From Isoetes taiwanensis (taxonomy: Eukaryota; Streptophyta; Lycopodiopsida; Isoetales; Isoetaceae), in the NCBI GenBank assembly GCA_021234155.1, contig JAJEKV010000013.1:18723873-18787872 (forward strand): 64,000 nucleotides of DNA. Reading direction: 5' to 3'. Positions 1-14,084 of this stretch are shown piece after piece. The notes under the pieces are model-generated. The model did no database searches. It was given only the letters and a program-made list of their open reading frames with translations, and was not told the origin of the DNA. Both the position numbers and the translations under genes were made by a program. Numbering within the stretch: the stretch's first letter is position 1; every line of letters starts with the position of its first letter.

Positions 1-1690
1 ACATGTAGAGAAATATGTAGGTTGAAGAATTCTAGAACATTTTTTTCCTTCTTCTCTTTATTCAAAGATATTTATGGTGATGCTCGAGACGATAGAAGGG
101 TATGAAGTTACAATGGCTGAAGTGGAATTTGTTGCATAACATACCACGTATTTGAGTCCGGGCCAAATCAGACTAACAATTGGCCCAAATAAGACTTGAA
201 GTATAAATGCAATAAATATTGATTGTATGCATGCAAAATACATCAATTTATAATGTTTTGTAGTTGTTGCTAAGCTTTTATGAATAATTTCATATGTGTA
301 GAGTTCGCGATAAATTTGAATACTCTTGTGTTGTTACAATGTACATGTACTAAATGGTACCAGTTAGCTTCAAAATATATTGATGGCTATGAGGTTTTGC
401 CGAAAACCACTGCCTAGCCGGCGCCAAGCCTAAGCCCCCGGATGCTAGCATTAGATCTGCGCCCGGGGAGTTTTTATGTTGTTGCAAGCCCAACCGGCTC
501 CATTTTGCCATCGCACCTACATCAACAATCCCACCTAAGTAGTCCGATAGCTCCAGATCTTTGCCCTGACCCACCAGCCCAAATCTCTTCCTTTTTAAAA
601 TTACCTGCGGCTTTAAACCATCAATGGCCACTTTACTAGGTACAAGATAACCCGGGCCTTTGCTTTTGTATCTCCTTAGCCTTGGATCGATCTTCTTTGC
701 TGGCAGAGAAGGTCAATTTCATTGTGTTTCAATTCTTGATTGCCTCTAGCTATGCTTTGATTACCCTAGATTACTTTGCTTGCTTGGCTTGATTTCATAT
801 AAGGGGGTCACCATCAATGGTCCACTTAAGGATCAAATCCTTGTATCAGCAGCTCCTTAATCCAATTTAACTGGGATTCAAATTAGCTACATGTGCCTTG
901 ACTCATGCCATACAAGATAAAACAAGAAAAAATCAGAAAAATGTTGTATTCATCTCCTAAGAACCGTTGCTAAACATGCCTAGTTTATGCACCATAATTG
1001 TCCATCATGATCCCCGGAATGTCCAAGCCCGATACAAACTCAAGCTACGAAAAATGAACCACAAGCTTACCCTTAATGGACCTCTTCTTTGTCTTTTTGG
1101 ACTGCGTGCAACACCATTGGACCAAACGAGGTTTGGGTAGACCACATATGATTTGTAAATGATTATTTTTGTTAAAACTATTCTCAATTCCTGTTGGGGA
1201 TGGGAGGCAATGATCCTCCCGACCTTCAGAGGGCTAATATCCATGCATCCCCCAAGAAAGACCCCAAGAAACTCATCAGTCAGAGTTTGAATTGTTGGGC
1301 AACACTTGTTAACATGTTGCTTTAACAATCCAAACTCCACAAGCAATTACATAACAAATACTTACCCGCGACAATCAATTGGACAAAATGAATTTGCAAA
1401 TACAATGTAAAGCATGATGTCCGAAAAATACATATACACAACTTAAGCATTCAGCCATCATAAACATGGTTTCTAAGAAGATAAAGATATCATTGATTTT
1501 GTTATACCTCTATAAGAAAGAAACAATGTTGAACACAAATCCCAAAAGATGACGAGGAAATTAAGATTGTCATGGAATTCAACAACACCTACATTGAAGT
1601 TACATTATAGTGATCAATATCCCAAAACAAGAGTTGAATGCAACAAGAACAAAGACCAAAATGTTGCATGGTGCGGAGGCTAAGTTAGGT

Positions 1691-3815
1691 TTAGAGAATT
1701 GCCCCATCTTTTTGGTATAGCACATCCAAAACCTCCCCGGTTTTTTTTTTAAGGGTCGTTTCATCCGCAACTTGCCTCAGAATCACTTCCTCCATGATAT
1801 TCACCATGGACAATACCATTGTAATACCTCCAACATCCCTTCCATGATAAGTATCCGAATAGACCCAAGATCCTTCCTCGATCATCCTCAGATTTTCTAT
1901 GTGTTGTCAGGCCTTCTCTTCTCCAATAAGTGATCCCAAGAACATTCATGAGTGTCCTCATTGAACACCCAAAACAAGTGCCATCTTCTTGGCTATCCAT
2001 GGTCTGAACATTATGCACGTATTTCATTGTGCACCCTCTTCTTCATGCACATGTTCATTGTGCACCTCTTCATTACCTTCTACAATATGGTCGCTTGTGC
2101 CTATAAAACATATCGACATTAAATAAAGAGTCTAAATGAGGATTTGTTGTAGTTTTGCATGTTCCCTTTGCCTTAATCTCCATTTGGCCTTTGACCTAGC
2201 ATCCAAAAACAAAGTTGAGGCATGCATTTTTTCATCTCCAAACAACCCGCCTACACGGGATTTGCATTTACCTTTGTGCATCATAAATCCTAGTCCTATA
2301 CCCTAATTCGACATCCTTTCATAATTTGCCCCTCTGCAACTTTTTGTGCCTCCTTGGCGACCTTCACAATTGCCTTTCTTTTATTCTCTTGCTCTTAGCC
2401 ATCTTCTTCTTCTCGCTGCCAATCTCTTTTTTTTTCACATTTCTCTCTCTAACCTTAGCGGCCTCTACCTTTCTTTCGGCCGGTTCTCCAATTCTTGCAC
2501 TAATCATCTGATCCAGTGATAAATAACTTATCAATGAGAAACAATTCGGTAGCCTAGACCTTTAGCTCTTGGCAAAGATGTCAACAATGTAAACAGAGTT
2601 GGTACATGTGGATGAGCGATGGCGTGGTGTGGTGTCGATCGGGATTACATGATCGAGATTAAGGCAAAGGAGATGAGGGGTCGGAATCAAAGATGCCCAA
2701 AATATTGGATGGGGTATTTTCATTCAGATTTGGTTGAGGCATTGAAGGATCTTAAAGAATAGGTCCATTCTCCTCAATGTCATTATCCAAGATCATCTTC
2801 ACCGGCCCCGCATAACAAGATCATTAGCAAATGGATCAGAGAAACAAAGCTTGGATTGAAGGGCGATCCCCGCCTTTGCAAAGCCCAGTAATATTGGAAG
2901 GAGTCAAACACTCCTTCAATGATGTAGACACCATCATAGCCATATCCTCTTTTTGTAGGTTCATGCTTTGGTCCAAAGATGCATGTAAACACCCTCGTTC
3001 CTTCTAAAACGAAGTCTTGAATGGAAAGAAGCATGATACATCAAGAGGCTGCAATTTATGGATAGTGTGAGGAGGTAAGCAAAGGATATGGAGACCATTC
3101 TCTTGGCATGTTGGATGGCTTTCTTTTTCCACATGACTCCATGGCCATCACAAATAAGCAAATGTGGTCTATTTTTCGTGAAATTCCACGGAACGTTTTG
3201 CCGCAAAATGGCCGGGGCCGTGCATCAAACAACTCATGTAATCCATGTTTTTGTCAGAAGGTTATACGTATCGCGGCTCACAATTAAATTAAACTATCCC
3301 TCATCCTCTTTCCCTTGAAATACATAACAACTGCATCACATGTCCCTGCTACACTAACACAACATAGAACTTTAGCCATTCTCTATTCTTAGGAATATGC
3401 TCACACACATTCCTATCTCCTCGTCCAAGGCGATCCTAACACTTTTTCGGCCACCAAATTTCTTTTGCACTCCAGCCTCTGCCACAGCCTCCTTATAGTG
3501 GCGCACTCAAGTTTAGATCGGGCTGCAGAACTTTCTTAAGGCAAGGTAGAAACCTCCCAAGTTAAGTAGAGTTCATTGCAGAGACCCTCTGGACCTCCAC
3601 ACATTGTGGTGATCTCAAAGTCAGCTCGGGATTCCTCTTTTGGACCCTCTCCACCATGATCTTCCCCGGAAGACATCTTTAAATAGATTTGTCTATTAAC
3701 TACACATTTCACTGACTTTCTCCCTTTCAATAATTCTAAAGTTACTCCTCCCGCCCCTCATCATCATTGATGACAACATTGGACAAAAAGAACTTTCCTC
3801 CAAGGCAGTTTTCAT
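1691..3815 (-). pseudogene. pogo/Tigger-like transposase, copy 1
   Basis: Collinear with the copy at 22,296-24,408 but the most scrambled of the three. The region around 2,961-3,206 preserves HLLICDGHG (second catalytic Asp) and the AIQHAKR segment, and 3,536-3,730 preserves the upstream part (GRKSVKCV...DFEITTMCGGPEG). Homopolymers are lengthened and CAG/CTG words replaced, as in copy 2. Confidence 0.75.
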
Positions 3816-3864
3816 TAAATTTGGGAATCAAGACGTTAAATAATTTTTTACATAGCATACCTGA

Positions 3865-4085
3865 GGGTTATGTATACCCCAATACTTATAAGATGGTTAT
3901 GTGTATTACAAAAGGTTATGTATACCAAGTTACCAGGAATAGTATGGTTATGTGTTTATAAAGGTTATGTATACCGTTGTATACTAACACAAACGACATT
4001 GTAAATAAGATAACAAGCACTATTATTCTTCTACTATTACTTATAGTATGGTTATGTGTGTATTACAGTAAAGGTTTTATAAGCA
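3865..4085. repeat. Imperfect minisatellite, copy 1
   Basis: Same repeat family as 24,440-24,770 but shorter: part of the middle repeat is missing. Confidence 0.75.
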
Positions 4086-4287
4086 TCAACTGGAAGTATA
4101 CGCCCGTGAGATCCTTCGACATGAACATTTGATGCTCTCTATTCCATATAAGATGGATGATAACATCAAAGGGATCAAGATAATGGCGCAGGATTGAGAG
4201 CAACAAAGGTGAGCCGCCTTCAGCAGATATCCGCCACACTGACCGCTTTGAAGTCCTCATGATTCCTCTTGCAAGTGATAGAATCAC
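4063..4287 (-). pseudogene. Unidentified small ORF, copy 1 (degraded)
   Basis: Counterpart of 24,761-25,048. LDPFDVIIHLIWNREHQMFM is intact, but the segments on both sides are out of frame or replaced (for example ISAEGGSPLLLSILR in place of LEDWLTTVALNPR). Confidence 0.4.
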
Positions 4288-4289
4288 GC

Positions 4290-5915
4290 TCAGAATTTAT
4301 CGCGGCCATAGTTAGATCTGAGAGGCATACCGTTGCCGCATCGGGCAATTTGATGTATATTTATAACCATCTAAAATTATTGATGGTATATACCCACCAA
4401 AAATTATTGATGGTATATACATAGAAATTATCGGGATCATATACATACTTGTATGGTACTCGATAATGGCAATGAACATCAATACCACACATCATGAAAG
4501 GCACGATCATGAAAAGGCTCCCTTTGATTTTAACCAAAAAGGATATACACTAAGAGATAGATTATTGTTGCAAAGATGACCCTGCCATCGGTTTTAACCA
4601 CCTTGAGTAAATAGGAGGACTACCTATCATCTTCTAACCGCAATAACCAAAAGGATAGCCTTTTCTAAATGTAATAGCTTACATTTTCATAAAATAAAAA
4701 AATAAAAGAGACAAGAGATCCAATGGAGAGAAGAGAGAACCAAGTGAAAAGGAAAGCACGTGATGACATCTTAAAATTTATAGAAGCCTTGGATTGAACC
4801 GGAACGCTTTGTCGATCGCGGGTTCGGAAATGAACTAACTGATGAATGAGAAAGTTTCAATCATATATTATTTTGCATTAAAATTATGGAGGATAGTCTC
4901 AAAAGATAGTGGGGCAACTGAAAAAGAATAAAGATCATCCCACTGTATTCGGAGTTCACATATTACGCTTTGAGGCCCTTGAAACCAAAATAATCAATGG
5001 CACAAGGAATGGATTTTGTACTTCTTCCCAAAATAGCAAACACAATCCTAAACAATTATCAAGCAGTTTTATTAAAAATGAAGCAACTATACCGATTCAA
5101 CATAAAAAAATTGCCAGATATCTTGTGTGGTTAGGTGTATCCACCAAGTGGCAAAATAGTTGGGCATGCTAACGACAAGAGACCTATTTAGGAAATTACT
5201 TCAATTTTCAAGAGATCGACATTAATGATTCATGCTCTCATGCAACTCTTTCGTATCGTAGTTCAAGGCTCTTGCACCATCTTGCTATCTATGTCTCATT
5301 GAAAGGTGGCATTTGTGGAAGACTTTATACTAGATAAGCTCTTGAGTGTTTGATCGGCCAATTCCAGCCTCTCCTCCTATCTCAATTCTATAAAGGATGG
5401 GTGGCCACCATGTATTATAAGATGAGGCCAATAAAGCGAAATAGTTACTCCGCAAAGGTACCAAAAACATGGAAAGATGATGGTTTTTTGACAATCCTAA
5501 ATGGATCATCTAAAGTTGTTTAACTCACACTCGAAGATATATTCCCAGATTGAGATCATCTATTAAAAATACATGATCTATTGGATGCTTGCTCTATAGG
5601 ATTGTACAGTACAAACTCATGATCTATGCATACATGAATGAGGGCATGGATTACATAGTCCGCCATGCATGTGCTCAAGATGTCCCACAAAAATGGAAGG
5701 TTTTGGGCCTCACACCAAAGCAACTGCTTTTGTTGAGCTGAAGTTGGTATTCCCCTGACATGTATACAAGTCCCCCTTTATCTTTAGTGTAGGCCCTACA
5801 TCACACGGTAATTCATGAATCTAACGGAAATATTCTATCAATGTTAAGAAGTCAAGAAATGGATGGTCTTGCTTGTCGTGATCACACGGACAGTTTGTTC
5901 TATATGTATAGCTTA
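4290..5915. other. Copy 1 interval without recognisable gene
   Basis: Between the transposase block and the LINE tail, matching copy 2 at 14,640-16,260. It is AT-rich, only short frames exist on either strand, and none is conserved between copies. I see no motif that identifies a family. Confidence 0.5.
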
Positions 5916-5920
5916 TGTTG

Positions 5921-5973
5921 AAGAATAGAATAGAATAGAATAGAATAGATAGAATAGAAATAGAATAGAATAG
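5921..5973 (-). repeat. (ATTCT)n microsatellite, LINE 3' tail, copy 1
   Basis: Same tail as at 16,266 but with three irregular units. Confidence 0.7.
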
Positions 5974-7115
5974 TTTTAACGTCCACGGAGACCAGGTCAG
6001 GACCCATACAATGGCTAGTACAATCATTACTACAGGATTAAAAACTCTGCCCTCGAAAGGTTTCAAGGGAAAACCTTTATAGAATGATGATACTAGACAA
6101 ACGGAGATAACAGACCACCGAGGGGCTCAGTAATTGCAGATGTTTATCTAGAACCCCAAGTATGTATAATGCCAAGTCATGCACAGATGGTGCTCTGAGA
6201 AGTTGTGGAAGCGTAGAATGGAATGCGTATACAAAAATGATTCCGGACTATCCTAAAAGCAGGGCAAACTCAGAAGAGGTATGGCTTATCTTCAATAACC
6301 GTGAATCGCAACAGTACATAGGTCTCTTTCTCGCGCAATTCGTTACCCCATCTTAATTGGCTCATAATCCGTGACTGGGACTCCCATGCTAATTCGATGC
6401 AATAGCCATGTTTGTTCCTGGACAACGAAGCAAGCAAATAAGCTTAGCCCCGTGCCAAGGTGGACGGACTGCGGCTGATAATGGTGACTACTTTCATTTG
6501 GGCCAAAGTAACTGGCTATTCCATATCTTTGAGAAAAAACGGTCACTGAGATATTGTTGTAAAAGCCTGTGATCGACCGCAAGCATCAGCAAGTTCTTAA
6601 GGTATTGTACCTAACCCGCAAACTATGTAAGGCGGTAAATGCTCTTTCAACATCGCTTCAAACAACTGGTGAGATTCAGCCATGCGGCAAGAACAGATAC
6701 CTAAGATCATCCATGTGGAGACTGGCAGATATAGTGAAGATGGCGCCATAATGCTGAAGAGGCCAAAACTCGCCTTCGTAGTAAAGAATAGTAACGGGAA
6801 CCGCTGGTTTTAACTCCGGCGGTCGTAGGCGAGAAAGGACTTTTGCACCCGCCCAAGCTCTCCCAAATACTAGCACAATGGCGTGCCCCACACTTCGTGT
6901 AACCATACAAGAAAACAGCTCTACCTCAAAGCCCAAACAAGTGGGCTTTCCGTAAATAATCATGAATTTCGCTAAAACAATTGTTTTGCATTGCATAGAG
7001 TGCTTCCATCCAGCAGCCACCTTTGTAATACACCGTTCCTAAAGTGTGTTCTTACATACTCCTACACCAAGATACTTGTAGCCCCAAGCTAGACCCCATA
7101 CAAGATCCAAGCCTT
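5974..7115 (-). pseudogene. 5'-truncated LINE fragment (copy 1)
   Basis: Copy of the LINE at 16,319-17,510. The conserved stretch around 6,676-7,020 still shows AAGWKHSMQC and the AGVK region, but the frame is broken at many points. Confidence 0.65.
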
Positions 7116-7265
7116 GTTCCATAGAAGAGGTACTTATTTCTTGGTCGGTTTATATCTAAAAGGTACCGCTTTTATGCACACAAGATCACAATTGTTGAGA
7201 ATAATAAGTGGAAACCATTTGCTAACATCCATGGTACCAATATTTAAAAACAATAGACTATGGTT

Positions 7266-7745
7266 TGTAACGACCTATTGCGTAGACCGCTTCGAAAGAG
7301 CCTCGGGAACCTGAATGCCTGGTGGGGCGCCTCTAGATACCCCAAGATAAATAGGTAGAAGCTTAATTTACTCCAAACGCTTGTATTTGGCTTTGTCCAA
7401 ATGGTTAAGGGCATGCCTGCTAGGAACGCCATGCTTGGCATCGTGAGCAGTGTCCCTGAAGTTCGAAGTCTCCATGGAGTGCCGCCTATATGCATGGGTA
7501 ATTCAGAAAGACTTGGTAATCATTGTGATGGGTATGATACATGGACATGGTATAGCCTCGATGCCCGAGGACTATACCTAGTGGGAGAATCAGAATCTTA
7601 ATTCCAGGTAGACCAATGGAGTATTCAACCTGAATGTACTGTAATGCCCTCCTCAGACACGTATAAATGGTAGGTTTTAATTACTCATAAACGCTTCAGA
7701 CGGTTTCGCTCAGCCATTAAGGGTATTGCCTAAGTAGGAACACAT
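7266..7745 (+). mobile_element. TRIM element, copy 1 (scrambled)
   Basis: Same insertion as 17,650-18,119: the left flank ATGGTT and the TGTAACG start are intact and the interior word CTATATGCATGGGTAA is preserved, but both LTRs carry many indels and the primer-binding site reads TTGGCATCGTGAGC. Because the insertion is shared, it predates the 10.3-kb duplication. Most of the changes have the CAG/CTG pattern. Confidence 0.8.
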
Positions 7746-9330
7746 GTATTGGTCGTATTGAGAACGGTCGCCAAATGTGATGATTCATCAATGGTGAATC
7801 TAATCAGGAGGAATTACTAGCAAAGAAGCCACCAATATTGGTGAACATTCTGAGCTTTGAGCTCTATGGTTTAGCTTAAAATTCTCAAAATTGTATTACT
7901 CTCTAATTATTTAGATCGTATTTTATTGTGTTATGCCAAGTTTCAAGTAATAAGAACTATGGTCATAACCCTTGAGTTTATTATTGTCATAGTGTTATTC
8001 CTAGTAGTCGTGACAGCCTAGTTGATGACATGAAAACTTGAGCAAAAGCCTTGTTAAGATTTATACTACTAGTAGCTCCATACGTGAGAGTTGGTTGATA
8101 AACATAAAAGGCAATCTTTCTTTCACCCCAATTCTATATATATGATGTATTGCTTTCGATGCAAACTCATAATGAACTTACAACTGCTCAAATGCAGGGG
8201 ATCCCACAAATGTAAGCTTTAAGGGAACATCGCGGGATTATTGGTGTTTCTACCACTTTGGGTAAGGTAAACCCTAAGCAAGACTCGACATCATTGCTTC
8301 CTTTACAAAAGTACTTTGTGTTTTATCTAAAGCATGTAAAGATCATGTTTTTGTATTATCTATGTAAAAAATTTGGCCGATCAAATGTTTGAAGACTGCA
8401 TGAGTTCGCTACATGTTATATTGTAGCATTCTCAAGTCCAAAACCCAAGTTTTGCCAAATTGTTGGTTCTTTTGAGGTGCATATTTTCTACATGATTTAA
8501 TATAGTTAAGAAGTTTTGCCAATTGTAAGCCATCAATCTTTTTTGTAGATATACATCAAAGCGGGATGTAATATGCCGGTCCTATTTTATCATGTTTCCA
8601 TTGTCATGGCTGATGATATGGAACTTCTTTATTTAGTTCTCATCTCTTGTTGTAGTTTGATTCTTTGCTTCCTTCAAAACCAATTTTTATGTAACAAATC
8701 GAAGCTCATGGGCAAATGATGTTGGCTCATTTTGGTTTATTATCAAATGATATTGGTCATCAAATTATAAATATTGTTTTTACTAAAATTGTCCCTATAT
8801 AGGTAATGCCGAATACACACTCAGTGCGAACCATGATGAATCTAGAAAAAACAATTACATGACTCTATTATCCCGAACTAACATCTTAAATATCAGAGAA
8901 ATAGAACATAAATGTTGTTGTAAAAGCCCTATCGCAAAGAAATAAAGCTCTTTGTGGAGGTAAAACTACCATTTTTATTTATTGACAAAGATAGAACTGG
9001 TAGTTTGGGGTGGTAGCATAGCATGAAAAATAGCTTTGTTGGATTATGTCGTGTCTTAGTACATTGTCTCAAGTCTCAGAATCTAAAATTCAAATTTAAA
9101 TAAAAGATATAGTAAATTGTTCTCGCTACCATTCTAATAAACAATCCAGAATCAAGTGGCGATGACAAGTTCATTTGTAGGGTTCTTTAAAATGATTACT
9201 TCCCTCTAAAAAACTCGACCTTGGACCATATAAGAGTAAGATGCACCAAGTTGAATTAACTTTCCTAGATTAGCTAAATGTGACAGTTTGCCAGCATTCT
9301 TATGATTGCCACCATTTTTTCCCTTCAAAA
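7746..9330. other. Copy 1 AT-rich interval, no gene seen
   Basis: AT-rich, nearly identical to 18,125-19,710 except at scattered CAG/CTG sites. No conserved frame or recognisable element. Confidence 0.6.
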
Positions 9331-9349
9331 CAGAAGTTTTTTAATCTGA

Positions 9350-9450
9350 ACAGTAATACGTCAGCTGGGCTCCTTTGTTACGTCCCATAGTCCGATTTGT
9401 CTCCCTTGCCAATAAAGCCATTCGATTCAATTCAATTCCATTTGGCAAAA
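9350..9450 (+). mobile_element. LINE 3' tail relic, plus strand (copy 1)
   Basis: TCCGATTTGTCTCCC...CAATAAAGCCATTCGATTCAATTCAATTC: a 3'-UTR word like the GGTCTCC(A/G)TGG word of other LINE tails here, a near-AATAAA signal and an ATTCA pentamer tail. No coding part remains beside it. Confidence 0.55.
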
Positions 9451-9841
9451 TAAGTTTTGAGTTGGTGCATATACAAGTTACACCTTTGACATGAATTGCT
9501 TGTACTTTTAAATTATAAACTAGATGTTATGAAATGATGTCAAACGTGGCATACATCTTTTAAAAGAATTGTAGATTATAGGCGTCGCGACAAACCAACA
9601 AGTAATACAAGTCAAAGTTTCAAGTTCTCAACAATCTTGTTAGGTTAGTCTCTAGTGTATCTTGTAATAGTCACCAGACCGTTATATTAGACATGTTAAC
9701 ATAATGGATCGGGTGTTTAACATAATCTGATGCTAGAAACATTAATGTAACGGATTGAATGTGAAGTAAAGTTTTAAAAAATCAGTTATGTCATCAATTA
9801 ACATAACAAAATGTGTGGAACTAACTCAAATTATACCTAAA

Positions 9842-9868
9842 CCAGCATTATGGTGGCGGCTGCCCGCG
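9842..9868 (-). mobile_element. Helitron 3' terminus (copy 1, scrambled)
   Basis: Same position in copy 1. The AAACCAG...TATGGT flank is kept but the hairpin bases are rearranged (GGCGGCTGCCCGCGC). Confidence 0.5.
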
Positions 9869-11933
9869 CTTAGCTTAATTCATTTGTTAGAGTTCATCCA
9901 GAAAGCATCAAACTCTTGCAACGTTGGAAAAAAAAAGTCATGGAAGTAGAATTAGTTGAGAATGGAGTTTGTATTCAAATGCATGAATTGCCTGCATGCC
10001 TTTGTTCATAAATTTAAAAAAGGGGGACGATAATGAAAAGGTTATATTCTAGTAAAATATGTAGCATGAAGTGGTTCTATTGATTTGGTTCCATCAATAG
10101 TACCAGATTGGGCAATGGCTACTGACATAAATAGATTTACGATTATATAGTCATAATTGAATCAAATCCTCGATAATGTGCCTTGTTAAAAAATATAACC
10201 AATAATGGTCATTAGTAACATGTAGAGAAATATGTAGGTTGAAGAATTCTAGAACATTTTTTTTCCTTCTTCTCTTTATTCAGCATATTTATGGTGATGC
10301 TCGAGACGTAGAAGGGTATGAAGTTACAATGGCGGAAGTGGAATTTGTTGCATAACATACCAGATTTGAGGGTTCTGAGGGCCAACTGCATTTCAACAAT
10401 TGGCCCAAATAAGACTTGAAGTATAAATGCAATAAATATTGATTGTATGCATGCAAAAAATACATCTCGTTATAATGTTTTGTAGTTGTTGCTAAGCTTT
10501 TATGAATAATTTCATATGTAGAGTTCGCAAAATTTGAATACTCTTGTGTTGTTACAATGTACATGTACTAAATGGTACCCGCTTAGCTTCAAAAATATAT
10601 TGATGGCTATGAGGTTTTTGCCGGCGCCAATGCTTAAGCAAGGGGGCGCCAAGCCTAAGCCCCCTGGATGCTAGCATTAGATTCAAGGGCCGGGGAGTTT
10701 TTTATGCTTGTTGTAAGCCCAATCCGTTTAATTTTGCCATCATGACCTACATCAACAATCCCCGCCTAAGTAGTCCGGATAGCTCCAAATTATCTTTGCC
10801 CTGACCCTCCACCAGAAACCCAAATCTCTTCCCACCACAAAGAGCTCAAGGCTGGCCATCAATGGCCGCTTTTACCAGTACGCGACAACCCCGCCCTTTG
10901 CTTTTGCTCTGCCTTAGCCTTGGATCGATCTTCCTTTTGCCTGCCAAGTAGCAGGTCAATTTCACAGGTTTCAATTTGATTGCCTCTAGCTATGCTTTGA
11001 TTACCCTAGATTACTTGCTTGCTTGGCTTGATTTCATATAAGGGGGTCACCATCAATGGTCCACTTAAGGATCAAATCCTTGTATCGCAGCTCCTTAATC
11101 CAATTTAACTGATTCAAATTAGCTACATGTGCCTTGACTCATGCCATACAAGATAAAACAAGAAAAATCAGAAAAAAATGTTGTATTCATCTCCTAAGAA
11201 CCTGTTAAACATGCCTAGTTTATGCACCATAATTGTCCATCATGATCCCTGAATGTCCAAGCCTGATACAAACTGAAGCACAGAAAATGAACCACAAGCT
11301 TACCTTAATGGACCTCTTTCTTTGTCTTTTGGACCTTGCCAGGCAACACCATTGGACCAAGCGTAAGCTTGGGTAGACCACATATGATTTGTAAATGACT
11401 GTTATTTTGTTAAAAACTATTCTCAATTCCTGTTGGGGGATGGGAGGCAATGATCCTCCTCAGCCTTCTGTAGGCTAATATCCATGCATCCCCTGCAGCA
11501 CCCCAAGAAACTTCATTAGCTCAGAGTTTGAATTGTTAGGCAACACTTGTTAACATGTTGCTTAACAATCCAAACTCCACAAGCAATTATATAACAAATA
11601 CTTACCGCATTAAATCGAATTGGACAAATGAATTTGTAAATACAATGTAAAGCATGATGTCGAAAAAATACATATACACAACTTAAGCATTCAGCCATCA
11701 TAAAAACATGGTTTCTAAGAAGATAAAGATATCATTGATTTTGTTATACCTCAATAAGAAAAGAAACAATGTTGAACACAAACTCCCAAAAAGATGACAG
11801 AAATTAAGATTGTCATGGAATTCAACAACACCTACATTGAAGTTACATTATAGTGATCAATATCCCAAAACAAGAGTTGAATGCAACAAGAACAAAGACC
11901 AAAATGTTGCATGGTCTGGAGTAAAAGTTAGGT

Positions 11934-14044
11934 TTAGAGAATTGCCCCGATCTTTTGGTATAGCACATCCAAACCTCCCGGTTTTTTTAAGGGTCGTTTC
12001 TGATCCTTAACTTGCCCCTAGAATCACTTCCAGCTCCATGATATTCACCATGGACAATACCATTGTCTTCTCCAACATCCCTTCCATGATAAGCATCAGG
12101 AATAGACCAAGATCCTTCGGATCATCCTCGTATTTATTCTCTATGTGTTGTTTGGCCCTTCTCTTTCTCCAATAAGTGATCCCAAGAACATTCATGAGTG
12201 TCCTCAATTGAACACCCAAAACAAGTGCCATCTTCTTGGCTATCCATGGTCTGAACATTATGCACATGTTCATTGTGCACCTCTTCTTCATGCACATTCC
12301 ATTGTGCACCTCTTCATTGCCTTCTACAATATGGTGGTCGTTGTGCCTATAAAACATATCAAAGTATTAAATAAAGAGTCTAAATGAGGATTTGTTGTAG
12401 CGGTGTGATGTCTCCTTTGCCTTAATCTCCATTTGGCCTTTTGACCTAGCATCCAAAACAGGTTGAGGCAGTATTTTTCATCTCCAAACAACTCGCCTAC
12501 AGTGAATTTGTATTTACCTTTGTGCATCATAAATCGTGAGTCCAATACCTAGTCGACATCCTTTTCATAATTTGCCTCTCGTTAACTTTTTGTGCCTCCT
12601 TGGCAGCTCTTCACAATTGCCTTTCTTTTTATTTCTCTTGCTCCTTAGCCATCTTCTTCTCTCGCTGCCAATCTTTTTTTTTTCTCATACTCTCAGCTTC
12701 TAACCTTAGCGACCTCTACCTTTTTCTCTCATTCCTCTTCAATTCTTGCACTAATCATCTGATCCGGTGATAAATAACTTATCGCTAGCACCGGGTAGCT
12801 AGACCTTTTTTAGCTCTTGGCAAGATGTCAACAAACAGCAGGAGTTGGTACATGGATGAGCGGATGGCATTAATTGTGGTGCCGGATCGAGATTACATGA
12901 TCGCAGATTAAGGCAAAGGGAGACAAGAGGGGTCAGACAAAGATGCTCCAAAATATTGGAGCGAGTATTTTCATTCAGATTTGGTTGAGGCATTGAAGGA
13001 TCTTTCAAGAATAGGTCCATTCTCCCTCAATGTCATTATCAGCAAAGATCATCTTCACCGTCCCGCACAACAAGATCATTAGCAAATGGATCAGAGAAAC
13101 AAAGCCAGCTTGGATTGAAGGGCGGATCCCTGCCTTTTGCAAAGCCAGGGGTAATATTGGAAGGAGTCAAACACTCCTTCAATGATGTAGACACCATCAC
13201 AGCCATATCCCCTTTTGTAGGTTCATGCTTTGGTCCAAAGATGCATGTAAACACCCCTCGTTCCTTCTAAAACGAGCCTTGAATGGAAAGAAGCATGATA
13301 CATCAAGAGGCTCGCAATTTATGGATAGTGTGAGGAGGTAAGCAAAGGATATGGAGACCAATTCTTGGCATGTTGGATGGCTTTCAAGCTGACATGACTC
13401 CCATGGCCATCACAAATAAGCAAATGTGGTCTATTTTCAGAAATTCCACCTGGAACATTTGCTGCAAAATGGTCAAGCCATGCATCAAACAACTCATGTG
13501 TAATCCATGTTTTGGTCGGTAGGCATATATTGCCATCAGCTCACAAACACCGCCATTAAACTATCCCTCATCCTCTTTCCCTTGAATACATAACAACCTG
13601 GCATCACATGTCCTGCTACACTAACACAACATAGAACTTTTAGCCATTCTCTATTCTTAGGAATATGCTCACACACATTCCTATCTCCTCGCCTAGCAAG
13701 GATCCTAACACTTTTTCTCGCCACCAGCCTTTGCACTCCAGTCCTGCGTCCATATAGTGGCTTCCATATATAGTGGCAAGGTAGAAACCTCCAAGTTAGT
13801 AGAGTTCATTGCTTTGACCCTCTGGACCTCCACACATTGTGGTGATCTCAAAGTCAGCTCCGGATTCCTCTTTTTGGACCCTCTCCACCATGATCTTCCT
13901 GGAAGACATCATTTTAAATAGTTTGTCTATTAATACACACCATCGACTTTCTCCCTTTCAATAATTCTAAAGTTACTCCTCCGCCCTCATCAGCACATTG
14001 ATGACAAAGATTGGACAAAAGAACTTTCCTCCAAGTAGTTTCAT
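11934..14044 (-). pseudogene. pogo/Tigger-like transposase, copy 2
   Basis: Collinear with the transposase at 22,296-24,408. Recognisable pieces include RKSVRILARRGDRNVCEHIPKN near 13,536-13,736 and KECLTPSNIT...NPSWLCFSDPFANDL at 13,039-13,254. The frame is broken many times, mostly where copy 3 has CAG or CTG. At the site of copy 3's second frameshift (about 13,140) this copy carries one extra base and stays in frame, so the ancestral protein was continuous there. Confidence 0.8.
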
Positions 14045-14084
14045 TAAATTTGGAATTCCTCAAGACAAGTTGGAATAATTTTAT

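Larger units (their letters stand above)
1..10217. repeat. Tandem 10.3-kb unit, copy 1
   Basis: The window opens with ACATGTAGAGAAATATG, which recurs at 10,218 and 20,594, and the order of everything after it is the same in each copy: transposase (minus), minisatellite, unidentified stretch, LINE fragment (minus), TRIM, long AT-rich segment, LINE 3' tail (plus), Helitron 3' end. Stretches of more than 200 bp (for example 8,650-8,830 against 19,025-19,200) are essentially identical to copy 2, while many small indels and substitutions cluster at CAG/CTG words. The unit boundaries are arbitrary because the array is tandem and may extend to the left of the window. Confidence 0.95.
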